A DNA stretch of 64,000 bases from Sphingomonas aurea (GTDB lineage: Bacteria > Pseudomonadota > Alphaproteobacteria > Sphingomonadales > Sphingomonadaceae), in assembly GCF_030678875.1 (NCBI RefSeq), contig NZ_JAUUDS010000006.1, positions 62,001 through 126,000 on the forward strand. The letters run 5' to 3'. Of this stretch, positions 55,088 through 62,387 are shown in pieces. The notes under the pieces were generated by a model. The model was not told where the DNA came from and made no database searches. It saw only the letters and a program-made list of their open reading frames with translations. The translations under genes and the position numbers were made by a program. The stretch's first letter is position 1, and every line of letters starts with the position of its first letter.

Positions 55088-56770
55088 TCAGGCCGCCACG
55101 GCCAAGGCACGATAGGCCGCCTTCAGGCCGACCTTGTCGATCTTCTCGGTGCCCAGCCGCGGCAGGGGCGCGTCGGCGATCCAGATGCGGGTCGGGACCT
55201 TGAAGGCGGCGATGTGATCGGCGAGGTAGGTGCGCAACGCCTCTTCGCCCACATCGGCGTCGAGGTGGACGACCGCGACGGGAACCTCGCCCAGCCGCTC
55301 GTCGGCGAGGCCGAAGACGGCGGCCTCCTTGACCGCAGGATGGGTGTAGAGCGCGGCCTCGACCTCCTGGCAGCTGATATTCTCGCCGCCGCGGATGATG
55401 ATGTCCTTCTTGCGGTCGACGATGAAGAGATAGCCGTCCGCGTCCAGGTAACCGATGTCGCCGGAGCGGAAGAAGCCGTCGGCGGTAAACGCCGCCTCGG
55501 TCGCCGCCGGCCGGTTCCAGTAACCGCGGAAATTGGCGATCGAGCGGATGCCGATCTCGCCGCGCTGGCCCTGCGCCAAATGGGTGCCGGCATCGTCGAG
55601 GATCGCGACCTCGACCAGCGGCTTCGACGGGCGTCCGCAGGAATCGGGCTTGGCGATGTAGTTGCTGCGCCAGTTGCCGGTGCCGACCGCGTTGGTCTCG
55701 GTCAGACCATAGCCGATCAGCGGCGCCGGGCCGCCCATTTCCGCGTCGATCCGGCGGACATGCTCGACGGGGCGCGGCGCGCCGCCGGCGCCGAAATCGC
55801 TGACGCTCGACAGGTCGTAATCGCCCCGGTCCGGATGATTGAGGATCTCGAAGCTCATCAGCGGCACGCCGATGAAATAGGTGACGCGCTCGCGCTCGAT
55901 CAGGCGCATCGCCTCGCGTGCGTCCCATTTCGGGATGATGACGAGCCGGCGGCCGATCGCGAAGCTCTGCAGGAACACCGGCACCTCGGCGGTGACGTGG
56001 AACAGCGGGATGGTCAGCAGCGTGACGTGCTGCGTAGGCGGGGCGACGCCGTCCTGGGTCGAGATGGTCAGCATGGTCAGCGCCTGGGACAGGAAGCTGA
56101 ACGTGCCGGCGATCACCGCGCGGTGATCGGACAGGGCGCCCTTGGACTGGCCGGTCGAGCCCGAGGTGAAGAGGATCGTCGCCAGATCGTCCGGCCCGAC
56201 CTGCGGCAGGTCGCCGGCCTCCCCGGTCAGCAGCGGCGCGGTGGCCTGGTCGAGCGGCAGCGTGTCATCGATGGCGACGACCGGCGTGGTCAGACCGGGG
56301 ATCTGCGCCAGCCGCGCGGCGCGCGGGCCGTCGGCGACGATCAGCGCGCAGTCGACGTCCGCGATGGCGGCGGCGAGTTCCTCGGCCTGCCACCAGCCGT
56401 TCAGCAGCGTCGCGACGCCGCCCGCCATCAGCACGGCCATGTAGGTGACGATCCACGACGGCGAGTTGCGCGCGGCGATGCCGACCCGGTCGCCCCGCCC
56501 GATCCCGCGCCCGACCAGCGCGCGCGCTACCCGGTCGGCGGCGGTGTAGACGGCGCCGAAGGTCAGCCGCTCTTCGCCCGCGACCAGGAATTCCAGATCA
56601 CGATGCTGGGTGCAGTAATGCGCGAAATAGGCGGGCAGCGAGGGTGGCGCGGCGGCGATCATCGGCAGCGTCGTGCCCCAGCGCTCCACCCCACCAGTGG
56701 CCAGCATCCCGCCGGCCGCCGTCAACCCGGCGATCGTATCGTCCATCCGGCGATCGAGTTCCGTCCGCAT
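55088..56770 (-). CDS. Class I adenylate-forming enzyme (acyl-CoA synthetase family)
   Basis: Cytoplasmic ligase of 560 aa that would activate a carboxylic acid as an acyl-adenylate and transfer it to CoA. The AMP-binding motif LFTSGSTGQSKGA, the A5-like YGLTETNAVGTG, the A7/A8 hinge SGDIGYLDADGYLFIVDRKKDIIIRGG and the C-terminal lysine region LGTEKIDKVGL are all present. The substrate may be a fatty or aromatic acid and is not determined by the sequence. The start at 56770 has GGAG upstream. It stands alone, divergent from lgt across a MITE-like element. Confidence 0.88.
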   Translation of the reverse strand: MRTELDRRMDDTIAGLTAAGGMLATGGVERWGTTLPMIAAAPPSLPAYFAHYCTQHRDLEFLVAGEERLTFGAVYTAADRVARALVGRGIGRGDRVGIAARNSPSWIVTYMAVLMAGGVATLLNGWWQAEELAAAIADVDCALIVADGPRAARLAQIPGLTTPVVAIDDTLPLDQATAPLLTGEAGDLPQVGPDDLATILFTSGSTGQSKGALSDHRAVIAGTFSFLSQALTMLTISTQDGVAPPTQHVTLLTIPLFHVTAEVPVFLQSFAIGRRLVIIPKWDAREAMRLIERERVTYFIGVPLMSFEILNHPDRGDYDLSSVSDFGAGGAPRPVEHVRRIDAEMGGPAPLIGYGLTETNAVGTGNWRSNYIAKPDSCGRPSKPLVEVAILDDAGTHLAQGQRGEIGIRSIANFRGYWNRPAATEAAFTADGFFRSGDIGYLDADGYLFIVDRKKDIIIRGGENISCQEVEAALYTHPAVKEAAVFGLADERLGEVPVAVVHLDADVGEEALRTYLADHIAAFKVPTRIWIADAPLPRLGTEKIDKVGLKAAYRALAVAA

Positions 56771-56800
56771 CCGTCTCTCCGCTTGGTCTTATCATTGTCG

Positions 56801-57069
56801 AGGGTCCAAACTCAATCAGGACAGCGCCGTGATCGTTCCAAAGCGACTGGCTGGCAAGGAAGGTCGTGCAGACGCGTAGCGGTGCTACGCGCAAGCGGCC
56901 TGACGCCGCCAGCCAGTCGCTTTGGAACGACCGCTTTGCGGCGGGCCGATGCGGGTGACATGCGACGTCGCGCGTCGGTCACGATGCTTGAGCATCGCTC
57001 CCTCCTTGCTCCTTGCCTGTCGCCCGCATCGGCTCCGTCACGACGTTGTCCTGATTGAGTTTGGACCCT
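56801..57069. mobile_element. 269-bp MITE-like element with nested hairpins
   Basis: The ends are a 23-bp perfect terminal inverted repeat (56801-56823 and 57047-57069, beginning AGGGTCCAAACTCAATC), with imperfect pairing continuing inward. Inside are two further inverted repeats: 56834-56854 with 56909-56929 (21 bp perfect, CGTTCCAAAGCGACTGGCTG), capped by GCGTAGC-GGT-GCTACGC; and 56945-56960 with 57019-57034, capped by GATGC-TTGA-GCATC. It has no gene and no clear target duplication. It lies just upstream of lgt and the ligase gene and may carry or block promoters. Confidence 0.65.
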
Positions 57070-57106
57070 AAGCCACTATGCAGGCGCCGATGACGAGGGG
57101 AAAGCC

Positions 57107-57985
57107 TTGATCCACCTACTTGCCCTGGCCGGCGACCATATCCGTTTCACCGATCTGGGACTGCACCCGGACGTCTTCTCGATCGGCGTCTTCACGCTAC
57201 GCTGGTACAGCCTGGCCTATATCGCCGGCATCGTGCTGGGCTGGTGGTACCTGCTGCGCCTGCTCGACCAGCCCGGTGCGCCGATGGCGCGGCGGCACGC
57301 CGACGACCTGGTCTTCTACGCGACGCTGGGCATCATCCTGGGCGGGCGGATCGGCTACGTCACCTTCTACGCGCCGGAGATGTTCCTGCACCCGCTCTCG
57401 ATCCTGCGGCTATGGGACGGGGGGATGAGCTTCCACGGCGGGGTGATCGGCACCTCGATCGGAATCATCCTGTTCGCACGCAAGAACGGGCTAAACTGGC
57501 TGCGTATCCACGACTATGTTGCCTGTGTGGTGCCGTTTGGGCTGTTCTTCGGCCGGCTGGCCAATTTCGTGAACGGCGAATTGTGGGGCAAGCCCGCGAA
57601 CGTGCCCTGGGCGATCGTCTTCCCGCGCACCGTGCCCTTTCCGCTGGTCGACCCGGCGCGCCACCCCAGCCAGCTGTACGAGGCGGGGCTGGAGGGCGTG
57701 CTCCTGTTCCTGCTGCTGTGGTTCGCGTTCTGGCGCACGAAGGCGCGCTACGATCCGGGCAAGCTGGTGGGGCTGTTCCTGGTCGGTTACGGCATCGCCC
57801 GCTTCACCGTCGAGTTCTTCCGCGAGCCGGACAGCCAGCTGCGCGCCTTTGCCGAGGCGACCGGGCTGCACATGGGCCAGTGGCTGTGCGTGCCGATGAT
57901 CGCCGGCGGGCTGTACCTGATGGCGACCTCTGCCAGGCGGCGGGTGCGAGTGGAGCCGATCGCCGGGACGGAGAGCGTGGCGTAG
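57107..57985 (+). CDS. lgt: Prolipoprotein diacylglyceryl transferase
   Basis: Inner-membrane enzyme of 292 aa that transfers diacylglycerol from phosphatidylglycerol to the lipobox cysteine of prolipoproteins, needed here for NodT-type channels and other lipoproteins. The signature [11 protein letters not shown] (with the essential His) and [13 protein letters not shown] are present, with about seven membrane segments. The TTG start at 57107 follows GAGGGGAAAG; an ATG 17 bases upstream is out of frame and stops after six codons, so TTG is preferred. The methyltransferase gene starts 27 bp downstream. Confidence 0.95.
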   Translation: MIHLLALAGDHIRFTDLGLHPDVFSIGVFTLRWYSLAYIAGIVLGWWYLLRLLDQPGAPMARRHADDLVFYATLGIILGGRIGYVTFYAPEMFLHPLSILRLWDGGMSFHGGVIGTSIGIILFARKNGLNWLRIHDYVACVVPFGLFFGRLANFVNGELWGKPANVPWAIVFPRTVPFPLVDPARHPSQLYEAGLEGVLLFLLLWFAFWRTKARYDPGKLVGLFLVGYGIARFTVEFFREPDSQLRAFAEATGLHMGQWLCVPMIAGGLYLMATSARRRVRVEPIAGTESVA

Positions 57986-58011
57986 ATGCCGCTCGTTCTC
58001 GTCATGTCGGC

Positions 58012-59076
58012 ATGACGGAAGCCGTGGAAGGTCCGCTGCCCGAGCGGCTGGCGCGGGCCATCGCGCTGGCCGGGCCGATGCCGCTGTCGCAATATATGGC
58101 GGCTGCCAACACGCAGTATTATGCCACGCGCGATCCGCTGGGTGCGGGAGGCGACTTCGTGACCGCGCCCGAGATCAGCCAGATGTTCGGCGAGCTGGTC
58201 GGGCTGTGGAGCGCCGACCTGTGGGACCGGGCCGGGCGGCCGGACTGCCACTGGGTCGAGCTGGGGCCGGGGCGCGGGACGCTCGCCGCCGATGCACTCA
58301 GGGCGATGGACAAGGCGGGGCTGAACCCGACCGTCCATTTCGTCGAGACCAGCCCGGTGCTGCGCGGCCTGCAGGCGGAGCGGGTGCCGGGTGCGACCTT
58401 TCACGACTCGGTCGCGACCCTGCCCAACGACGCGCCGCTGATCGTTGTCGCCAACGAATTCTTCGACGCGCTGCCGATCCGCCAGCTGGTCCGTCGCCAT
58501 GCTGTCGAAGGGGCGGGTGGCTGGCACGAGCGGCTCGTCGCGTGCCAGGACACGCTGTTCCTGCCGATCGCCGGCCGGGCGGTACCGGACGCGGTGATCC
58601 CGGAACCGCTGCGCGAGGCGCCGGCGGGCGCGATCCTGGAGATCTCGCCCGCCGCGGTCGGGATCATGCGCGAGCTGGCGGCGCGGATCGCGCGGCAGGG
58701 CGGCGCGCTGCTGGTGGTCGATTACGGGCATGAGGGACCGCTGCTCGGCGAGACGCTGCAGGCGGTGCGCGCGCACGGCTTCGCCAACCCGTTCGAGGCG
58801 CCGGGCGAGCATGACCTGACCGCGCATGTCGATTTCACGATCCTGTCCGCCGCAGCACAGGATGCGGGCGCGACGGTCTGGGGGCCGGTCGAACAGGCCG
58901 AGTGGCTGGTGAAGCTGGGCATAGACGCGCGCGCCGCCGCGCTCGCCCGCACCGCCCCCGGCCGCGCCGAACAGATTAGCGCCGATCGCCAGCGGCTGGT
59001 CGGCAGCATGGGCAGCCTGTTCAAGGCGCTGGCGGTCACCGCGCCGGGCTGGCCGACGCCGGCGGGATTCACATGA
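58012..59076 (+). CDS. MidA/NDUFAF7-like SAM-dependent methyltransferase
   Basis: Class I methyltransferase-fold protein of 354 aa. The N-terminal block RDPLGAGGDFVTAPEISQMFGELVGLW and SAM loop WVELGPGRGTLAADALRA are diagnostic of the MidA family. EFFDALPIRQL is the post-IV motif. In eukaryotes the homologue methylates complex I subunit NDUFS2; the bacterial target is less certain. The start at 58012 matches the family N-terminus; a far longer in-frame reading crosses lgt. It overlaps the GNAT gene at its stop (ATGA). Confidence 0.88.
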   Translation: MTEAVEGPLPERLARAIALAGPMPLSQYMAAANTQYYATRDPLGAGGDFVTAPEISQMFGELVGLWSADLWDRAGRPDCHWVELGPGRGTLAADALRAMDKAGLNPTVHFVETSPVLRGLQAERVPGATFHDSVATLPNDAPLIVVANEFFDALPIRQLVRRHAVEGAGGWHERLVACQDTLFLPIAGRAVPDAVIPEPLREAPAGAILEISPAAVGIMRELAARIARQGGALLVVDYGHEGPLLGETLQAVRAHGFANPFEAPGEHDLTAHVDFTILSAAAQDAGATVWGPVEQAEWLVKLGIDARAAALARTAPGRAEQISADRQRLVGSMGSLFKALAVTAPGWPTPAGFT

Positions 59077-59594
59077 TCGCGTGGCGCGACGCCGGGCCGG
59101 GCGACGGGGTGGCGCTGGCGGCGCTGTTCGCGCGCTGCTTCACCGATACGTTCGGGCACCTCTACGCAGCCAAGGATCTGGCGATGTTCCTTGCCGGGCA
59201 GGGCGAGGACGGCTGGGTACAACAGCTGGCCGACCCCGCCTATGCGGTGCGCCTGGGCGAGGTTGACGGCGCGGCGGTGGCATTTGCCAAGCTGGGTCCC
59301 CCTGCCCTGCCGGTGCGGCGACGCGGGCAGGCCGCCGAGTTGCGCCAGCTTTATGTGCTCGCCGACCATCATGGCAGCGGCGCCGGGCAGACCCTGATGG
59401 ACTGGGCAATCGCCGCCGCACGGGCGCGGGGGGCGAGCGAATTGTTCCTGTCGGTCTATGTCGACAACCACCGTGCCCGCCGCTTCTACGCCCGGCAGGG
59501 TTTCGAGGAGGTCGGCACCTATGCCTTCATGGTCGGTACCCAGCGCGACGAGGATATCCTGCTGCGCATGGGGCTGAGGCCGCAGACAGCATGA
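59073..59594 (+). CDS. GNAT family N-acetyltransferase
   Basis: Acetyl-CoA-dependent acyltransferase of 173 aa. The acetyl-CoA loop (LYVLADHHGSGAGQTLMDWAIA; Q/R-x-x-G-x-G/A) and C-terminal DNHRARRFYARQGFEEVG are typical. The substrate (an amine or protein N-terminus) is unknown. It sits between MidA-like and pgeF genes with ATGA overlaps on both sides, so the three are probably one transcript with lgt. Confidence 0.85.
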   Translation: MIAWRDAGPGDGVALAALFARCFTDTFGHLYAAKDLAMFLAGQGEDGWVQQLADPAYAVRLGEVDGAAVAFAKLGPPALPVRRRGQAAELRQLYVLADHHGSGAGQTLMDWAIAAARARGASELFLSVYVDNHRARRFYARQGFEEVGTYAFMVGTQRDEDILLRMGLRPQTA

Positions 59595-60370
59595 GCAGCG
59601 ATGGCGTGAGCGTCGAGGTGATCCGCGCGCCGCTGCTGGGCGACGTTCCGCACGGCTTTCTCGGTCGGCGTGGAGGGGTGTCGACGGGGGTGACGGCGGG
59701 GCTGGACCTGGGACGCCGCGGGCAGGATGTGATCGGCCCCGAACTCGCCGAGAATCGCCGCCGTGCGGTGGACGCGGTACTGCCCGGCGCGTCGCTCGCC
59801 ACGCTCTATCAGGTCCACTCGGTCGATGTGGTGCGGGTGCTGACCGCGATGCGCGACGACGACCGCGCGCGCGGCGACGCGATGGTGACCGACCGGCCCG
59901 GCATCCTGCTCGGCATCCTGACCGCCGATTGCGCGCCGGTGCTGTTCGCCGACCCGGAAGCGCAGGTAATCGGCGCCGCCCATGCCGGGTGGAAAGGCGC
60001 GATCGCCGGGGTCACCGACGCGACCGTCGCGAAGATGGAGGCGCTGGGCGCGCGGCGCGAGCGGATCGTCGCGGCGGTCGGCCCGTGCATCGCGCGACGC
60101 AGCTACGAGGTCGACGACGCCTTCGCACTGCGCTTCACCGCAGAGGATGCCGCGAACGAGCGGTTTTTCGCGTCGGGGCGGCAGGGACATCACCGCTTCG
60201 ATCTCGAAGCCTATGTCGCGCATCGGCTGGCTGCCGCCGGGATCGGGCGCATCGCGACGCTGGGGCTGGACACCTATGCCGATGCCGACCGCTTCTACAG
60301 CTATCGCCGGGCGACGCACCGGGGCGAGGCGGACTATGGGCGGCAGATATCGCTGATCGGCCTTTCCTGA
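59591..60370 (+). CDS. pgeF: Peptidoglycan editing factor PgeF (YfiH, laccase-like fold)
   Basis: A 259-aa protein of the YfiH family, which hydrolyses mis-incorporated L-serine from UDP-MurNAc peptides and was earlier described as a polyphenol oxidase. The zinc ligands are His76 (YQVHSVD), Cys114 (TADCAPVLF) and His131 (AAHAGWKGA). The C-terminal YSYRRATHRGEADYGRQISLIGL is typical. It lies in the lgt-methyltransferase-GNAT run, consistent with an envelope role. Confidence 0.93.
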   Translation: MSSDGVSVEVIRAPLLGDVPHGFLGRRGGVSTGVTAGLDLGRRGQDVIGPELAENRRRAVDAVLPGASLATLYQVHSVDVVRVLTAMRDDDRARGDAMVTDRPGILLGILTADCAPVLFADPEAQVIGAAHAGWKGAIAGVTDATVAKMEALGARRERIVAAVGPCIARRSYEVDDAFALRFTAEDAANERFFASGRQGHHRFDLEAYVAHRLAAAGIGRIATLGLDTYADADRFYSYRRATHRGEADYGRQISLIGLS

Positions 60371-60434
60371 ACGACCGGTCGCCGTTTCCTGTTGGCCGGC
60401 TAATGCGTTAGGTCCGGTATCAAGGAGACAGCCC

Positions 60435-61745
60435 ATGGCCGACGAAACCGAAGCCGATCTGAGCGGCGCGCCCGCCCCCTCCGTCCCGCGTGACGAGCCG
60501 CACACCATCGCCGGCCGCAAGCTGAAACCATCGACGATGATGATGGGCCACGGCTTCGACCCGTCGCTGTCGGAAGGGTCGCTGAAGCCGCCAATCTTTC
60601 TGACCTCGACCTTCGTCTTCCCGAACGCCGCGGCGGGCAAGCGCCATTTCGAGGGCGTCACCGGCAAGCGGCCGGGCGGGGCCGAGGGACTGGTCTATTC
60701 GCGCTTCAACGGGCCGAACCAGGAGATCCTCGAGGACCGGCTGGGCATATGGGAAGAGGCGGAGGACGCGCTCGCCTTTTCCAGCGGCATGTCGGCGATC
60801 GCGACTTTGTTCCTATCGATGGTGAAGCCCGGCGACACGATCGTCCACTCCGGCCCGCTCTATGCCGCGACCGAGACGCTGATCGCGCGCATCCTGGGCA
60901 AGTTCGGGGTGAAGTGGCTCGACTTTCCGGCGGGTGCGACGCGCGAAGAGATCGACCGGGTGCTGGAAGAGGCCGCGACCGGCCATGTCGCGCTGATCTA
61001 TCTCGAATCGCCCGCCAACCCGACCAACGCGCTGGTCGATATCGAGGCGGTGGCGGCGAGCCGCGACGCGATCTTCGCCGACCGACCGGAAAAGCCGCCG
61101 ATCGCGATCGACAACACCTTTCTGGGGCCGCTGTGGCAGCAGCCGCTGCGCCACGGGGCGGACATCGTCGTCTACTCGCTGACCAAATATGCCGGCGGGC
61201 ACAGCGACCTGGTCGCGGGCGGGGTGCTGGGCAACAAGGCGCAGATCGACACGATCCGGGCGATGCGCAACACGATTGGCACGATCTGCGACCCCAATAC
61301 CGCCTGGATGCTGCTCCGCTCGCTGGAGACGCTGGAGCTGCGGATGAGCCGCGCCGGCGAGAACGCGGCCAAGGTCTGCGCCTTCCTGCGCCAGCATCCC
61401 AAGGTGGAGCGGATGGGCTATCTGGGCTTTATCGAGGATGCGCGCCAGCAGGACATCTATGCCCGCCACTGCACGGGCGCGGGATCGACCTTCTCGCTAC
61501 TGGTGAAGGGCGGCGAGGCGGAGGCGTTCCGCTTCCTCGATGCGCTGCGCATCGCCAAGCTGGCGGTTTCGCTGGGCGGCACCGAGACGCTGGCCAGCCA
61601 CCCGGCGGCGATGACCCACCTGTCGGTGCCCGACGCGCGCAAGGCGGCGCTGGGGATCACCGACAATCTGGTACGCATCTCGATCGGGGTCGAGGATGCC
61701 GACGACCTGATCGCCGATTTCGACCAGGCGCTGGGCGCGATCTGA
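60435..61745 (+). CDS. Cystathionine gamma-synthase-family PLP enzyme
   Basis: PLP-dependent Cys/Met-metabolism enzyme of 436 aa. Lys251 in VYSLTKYAGGHSDL forms the aldimine, and SGMSAIATLFLSMVKPGD and SRFNGPNQEILEDRLGIWE are family blocks. It probably catalyses gamma-replacement or elimination on homoserine esters or methionine. Among sphingomonads this longer form with an N-terminal acidic extension (MADETEADLS) is usually only called cystathionine gamma-synthase family, so the reaction is not specified. AAGGAGACAG precedes the ATG. Its stop overlaps the next start (TGATG). Confidence 0.88.
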   Translation: MADETEADLSGAPAPSVPRDEPHTIAGRKLKPSTMMMGHGFDPSLSEGSLKPPIFLTSTFVFPNAAAGKRHFEGVTGKRPGGAEGLVYSRFNGPNQEILEDRLGIWEEAEDALAFSSGMSAIATLFLSMVKPGDTIVHSGPLYAATETLIARILGKFGVKWLDFPAGATREEIDRVLEEAATGHVALIYLESPANPTNALVDIEAVAASRDAIFADRPEKPPIAIDNTFLGPLWQQPLRHGADIVVYSLTKYAGGHSDLVAGGVLGNKAQIDTIRAMRNTIGTICDPNTAWMLLRSLETLELRMSRAGENAAKVCAFLRQHPKVERMGYLGFIEDARQQDIYARHCTGAGSTFSLLVKGGEAEAFRFLDALRIAKLAVSLGGTETLASHPAAMTHLSVPDARKAALGITDNLVRISIGVEDADDLIADFDQALGAI

Positions 61746-62260
61746 TGCCGGTGTTCACCGATATACCGCAGGAGGCGTTCGTCGCGGCGGTGCTGGACCT
61801 GGCGGCACAGCTGGCCGCGGACGCGTGGCGGCCCGACTTCATCATCGGAGTGGGACGCGGCGGACTGGTGCCGGCGGTGTTCCTGAGCCATGCCACGGGT
61901 CTGCCGATGCTGTCGGTCGATCACAGCAGTCAGGTGAAGGACTTCGCCGACGACGCGCTGGTCCGGCTGGCGCTGCGCACGCGCGGGGGCGAGCGGCTGC
62001 TGTTCCTCGACGACATCAACGATTCGGGGCGGACGATCACCCACCTGCGCACCGCGCTGACGGCGGCGGGTAGCGTAGCCGGCGCGGTGCGGTTCGCGAC
62101 GCTGATCGACAATGTGTCGTCGGCCGAGCGGGTGGAATATCGCCACCGCACGATCGACCGGCGCGAGGTCAAGGACTGGTTCGTCTTCCCATGGGAGGCG
62201 GTGGCGCCGGCAGCCTCGGTCGAGGCGGATGCGGCGGAGGTGCCCGAGCGGATCGGGTGA
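61745..62260 (+). CDS. Phosphoribosyltransferase family protein
   Basis: Type I PRTase of 171 aa. The PRPP loop LLFLDDINDSGRT is at residues 85-97 and a hood-less N-terminus holds FIIGVGRGGLVPAVFLSH. It resembles bacterial xanthine/hypoxanthine-type and Ecogpt-like enzymes used in purine salvage; the base cannot be told. The C-terminal VKDWFVFPWE motif supports the Gpt-like assignment. A longer in-frame reading runs antisense-like across the PLP gene and is not used. The start shares a base with the upstream stop. Confidence 0.85.
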   Translation: MPVFTDIPQEAFVAAVLDLAAQLAADAWRPDFIIGVGRGGLVPAVFLSHATGLPMLSVDHSSQVKDFADDALVRLALRTRGGERLLFLDDINDSGRTITHLRTALTAAGSVAGAVRFATLIDNVSSAERVEYRHRTIDRREVKDWFVFPWEAVAPAASVEADAAEVPERIG

Positions 62261-62286
62261 CCTGCTGTCATCCGCGATCTCACAAT

Positions 62287-62382
62287 CGTCATCCCCGCGC
62301 AGGCGGGGATCCAGACGCGCTGACCTTTGGGCAAAAGGCGCTGCGTCAGCGGTTATGGATCCCCGCCTGCGCAGGGATGACG
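62287..62382. repeat. Dispersed palindromic repeat (type A)
   Basis: A 96-bp inverted repeat with CGTCATCCCCGCGCAGGCGG at the left and CCCGCCTGCGCAGGGATGACG at the right, between the convergent phosphoribosyltransferase and 5'-nucleotidase genes. It closely matches the copy at 19703 and the one inside pheT. Confidence 0.9.
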
Positions 62383-62387
62383 TCAGG

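Noticed and set aside
60371..60434. Possible SAM riboswitch upstream of the cystathionine gamma-synthase-like gene
   Set aside because: The leader is only 64 bp and I could not match it to SAM-II or SAM/SAH consensus blocks; a normal AAGGAG ribosome site explains the visible signal.
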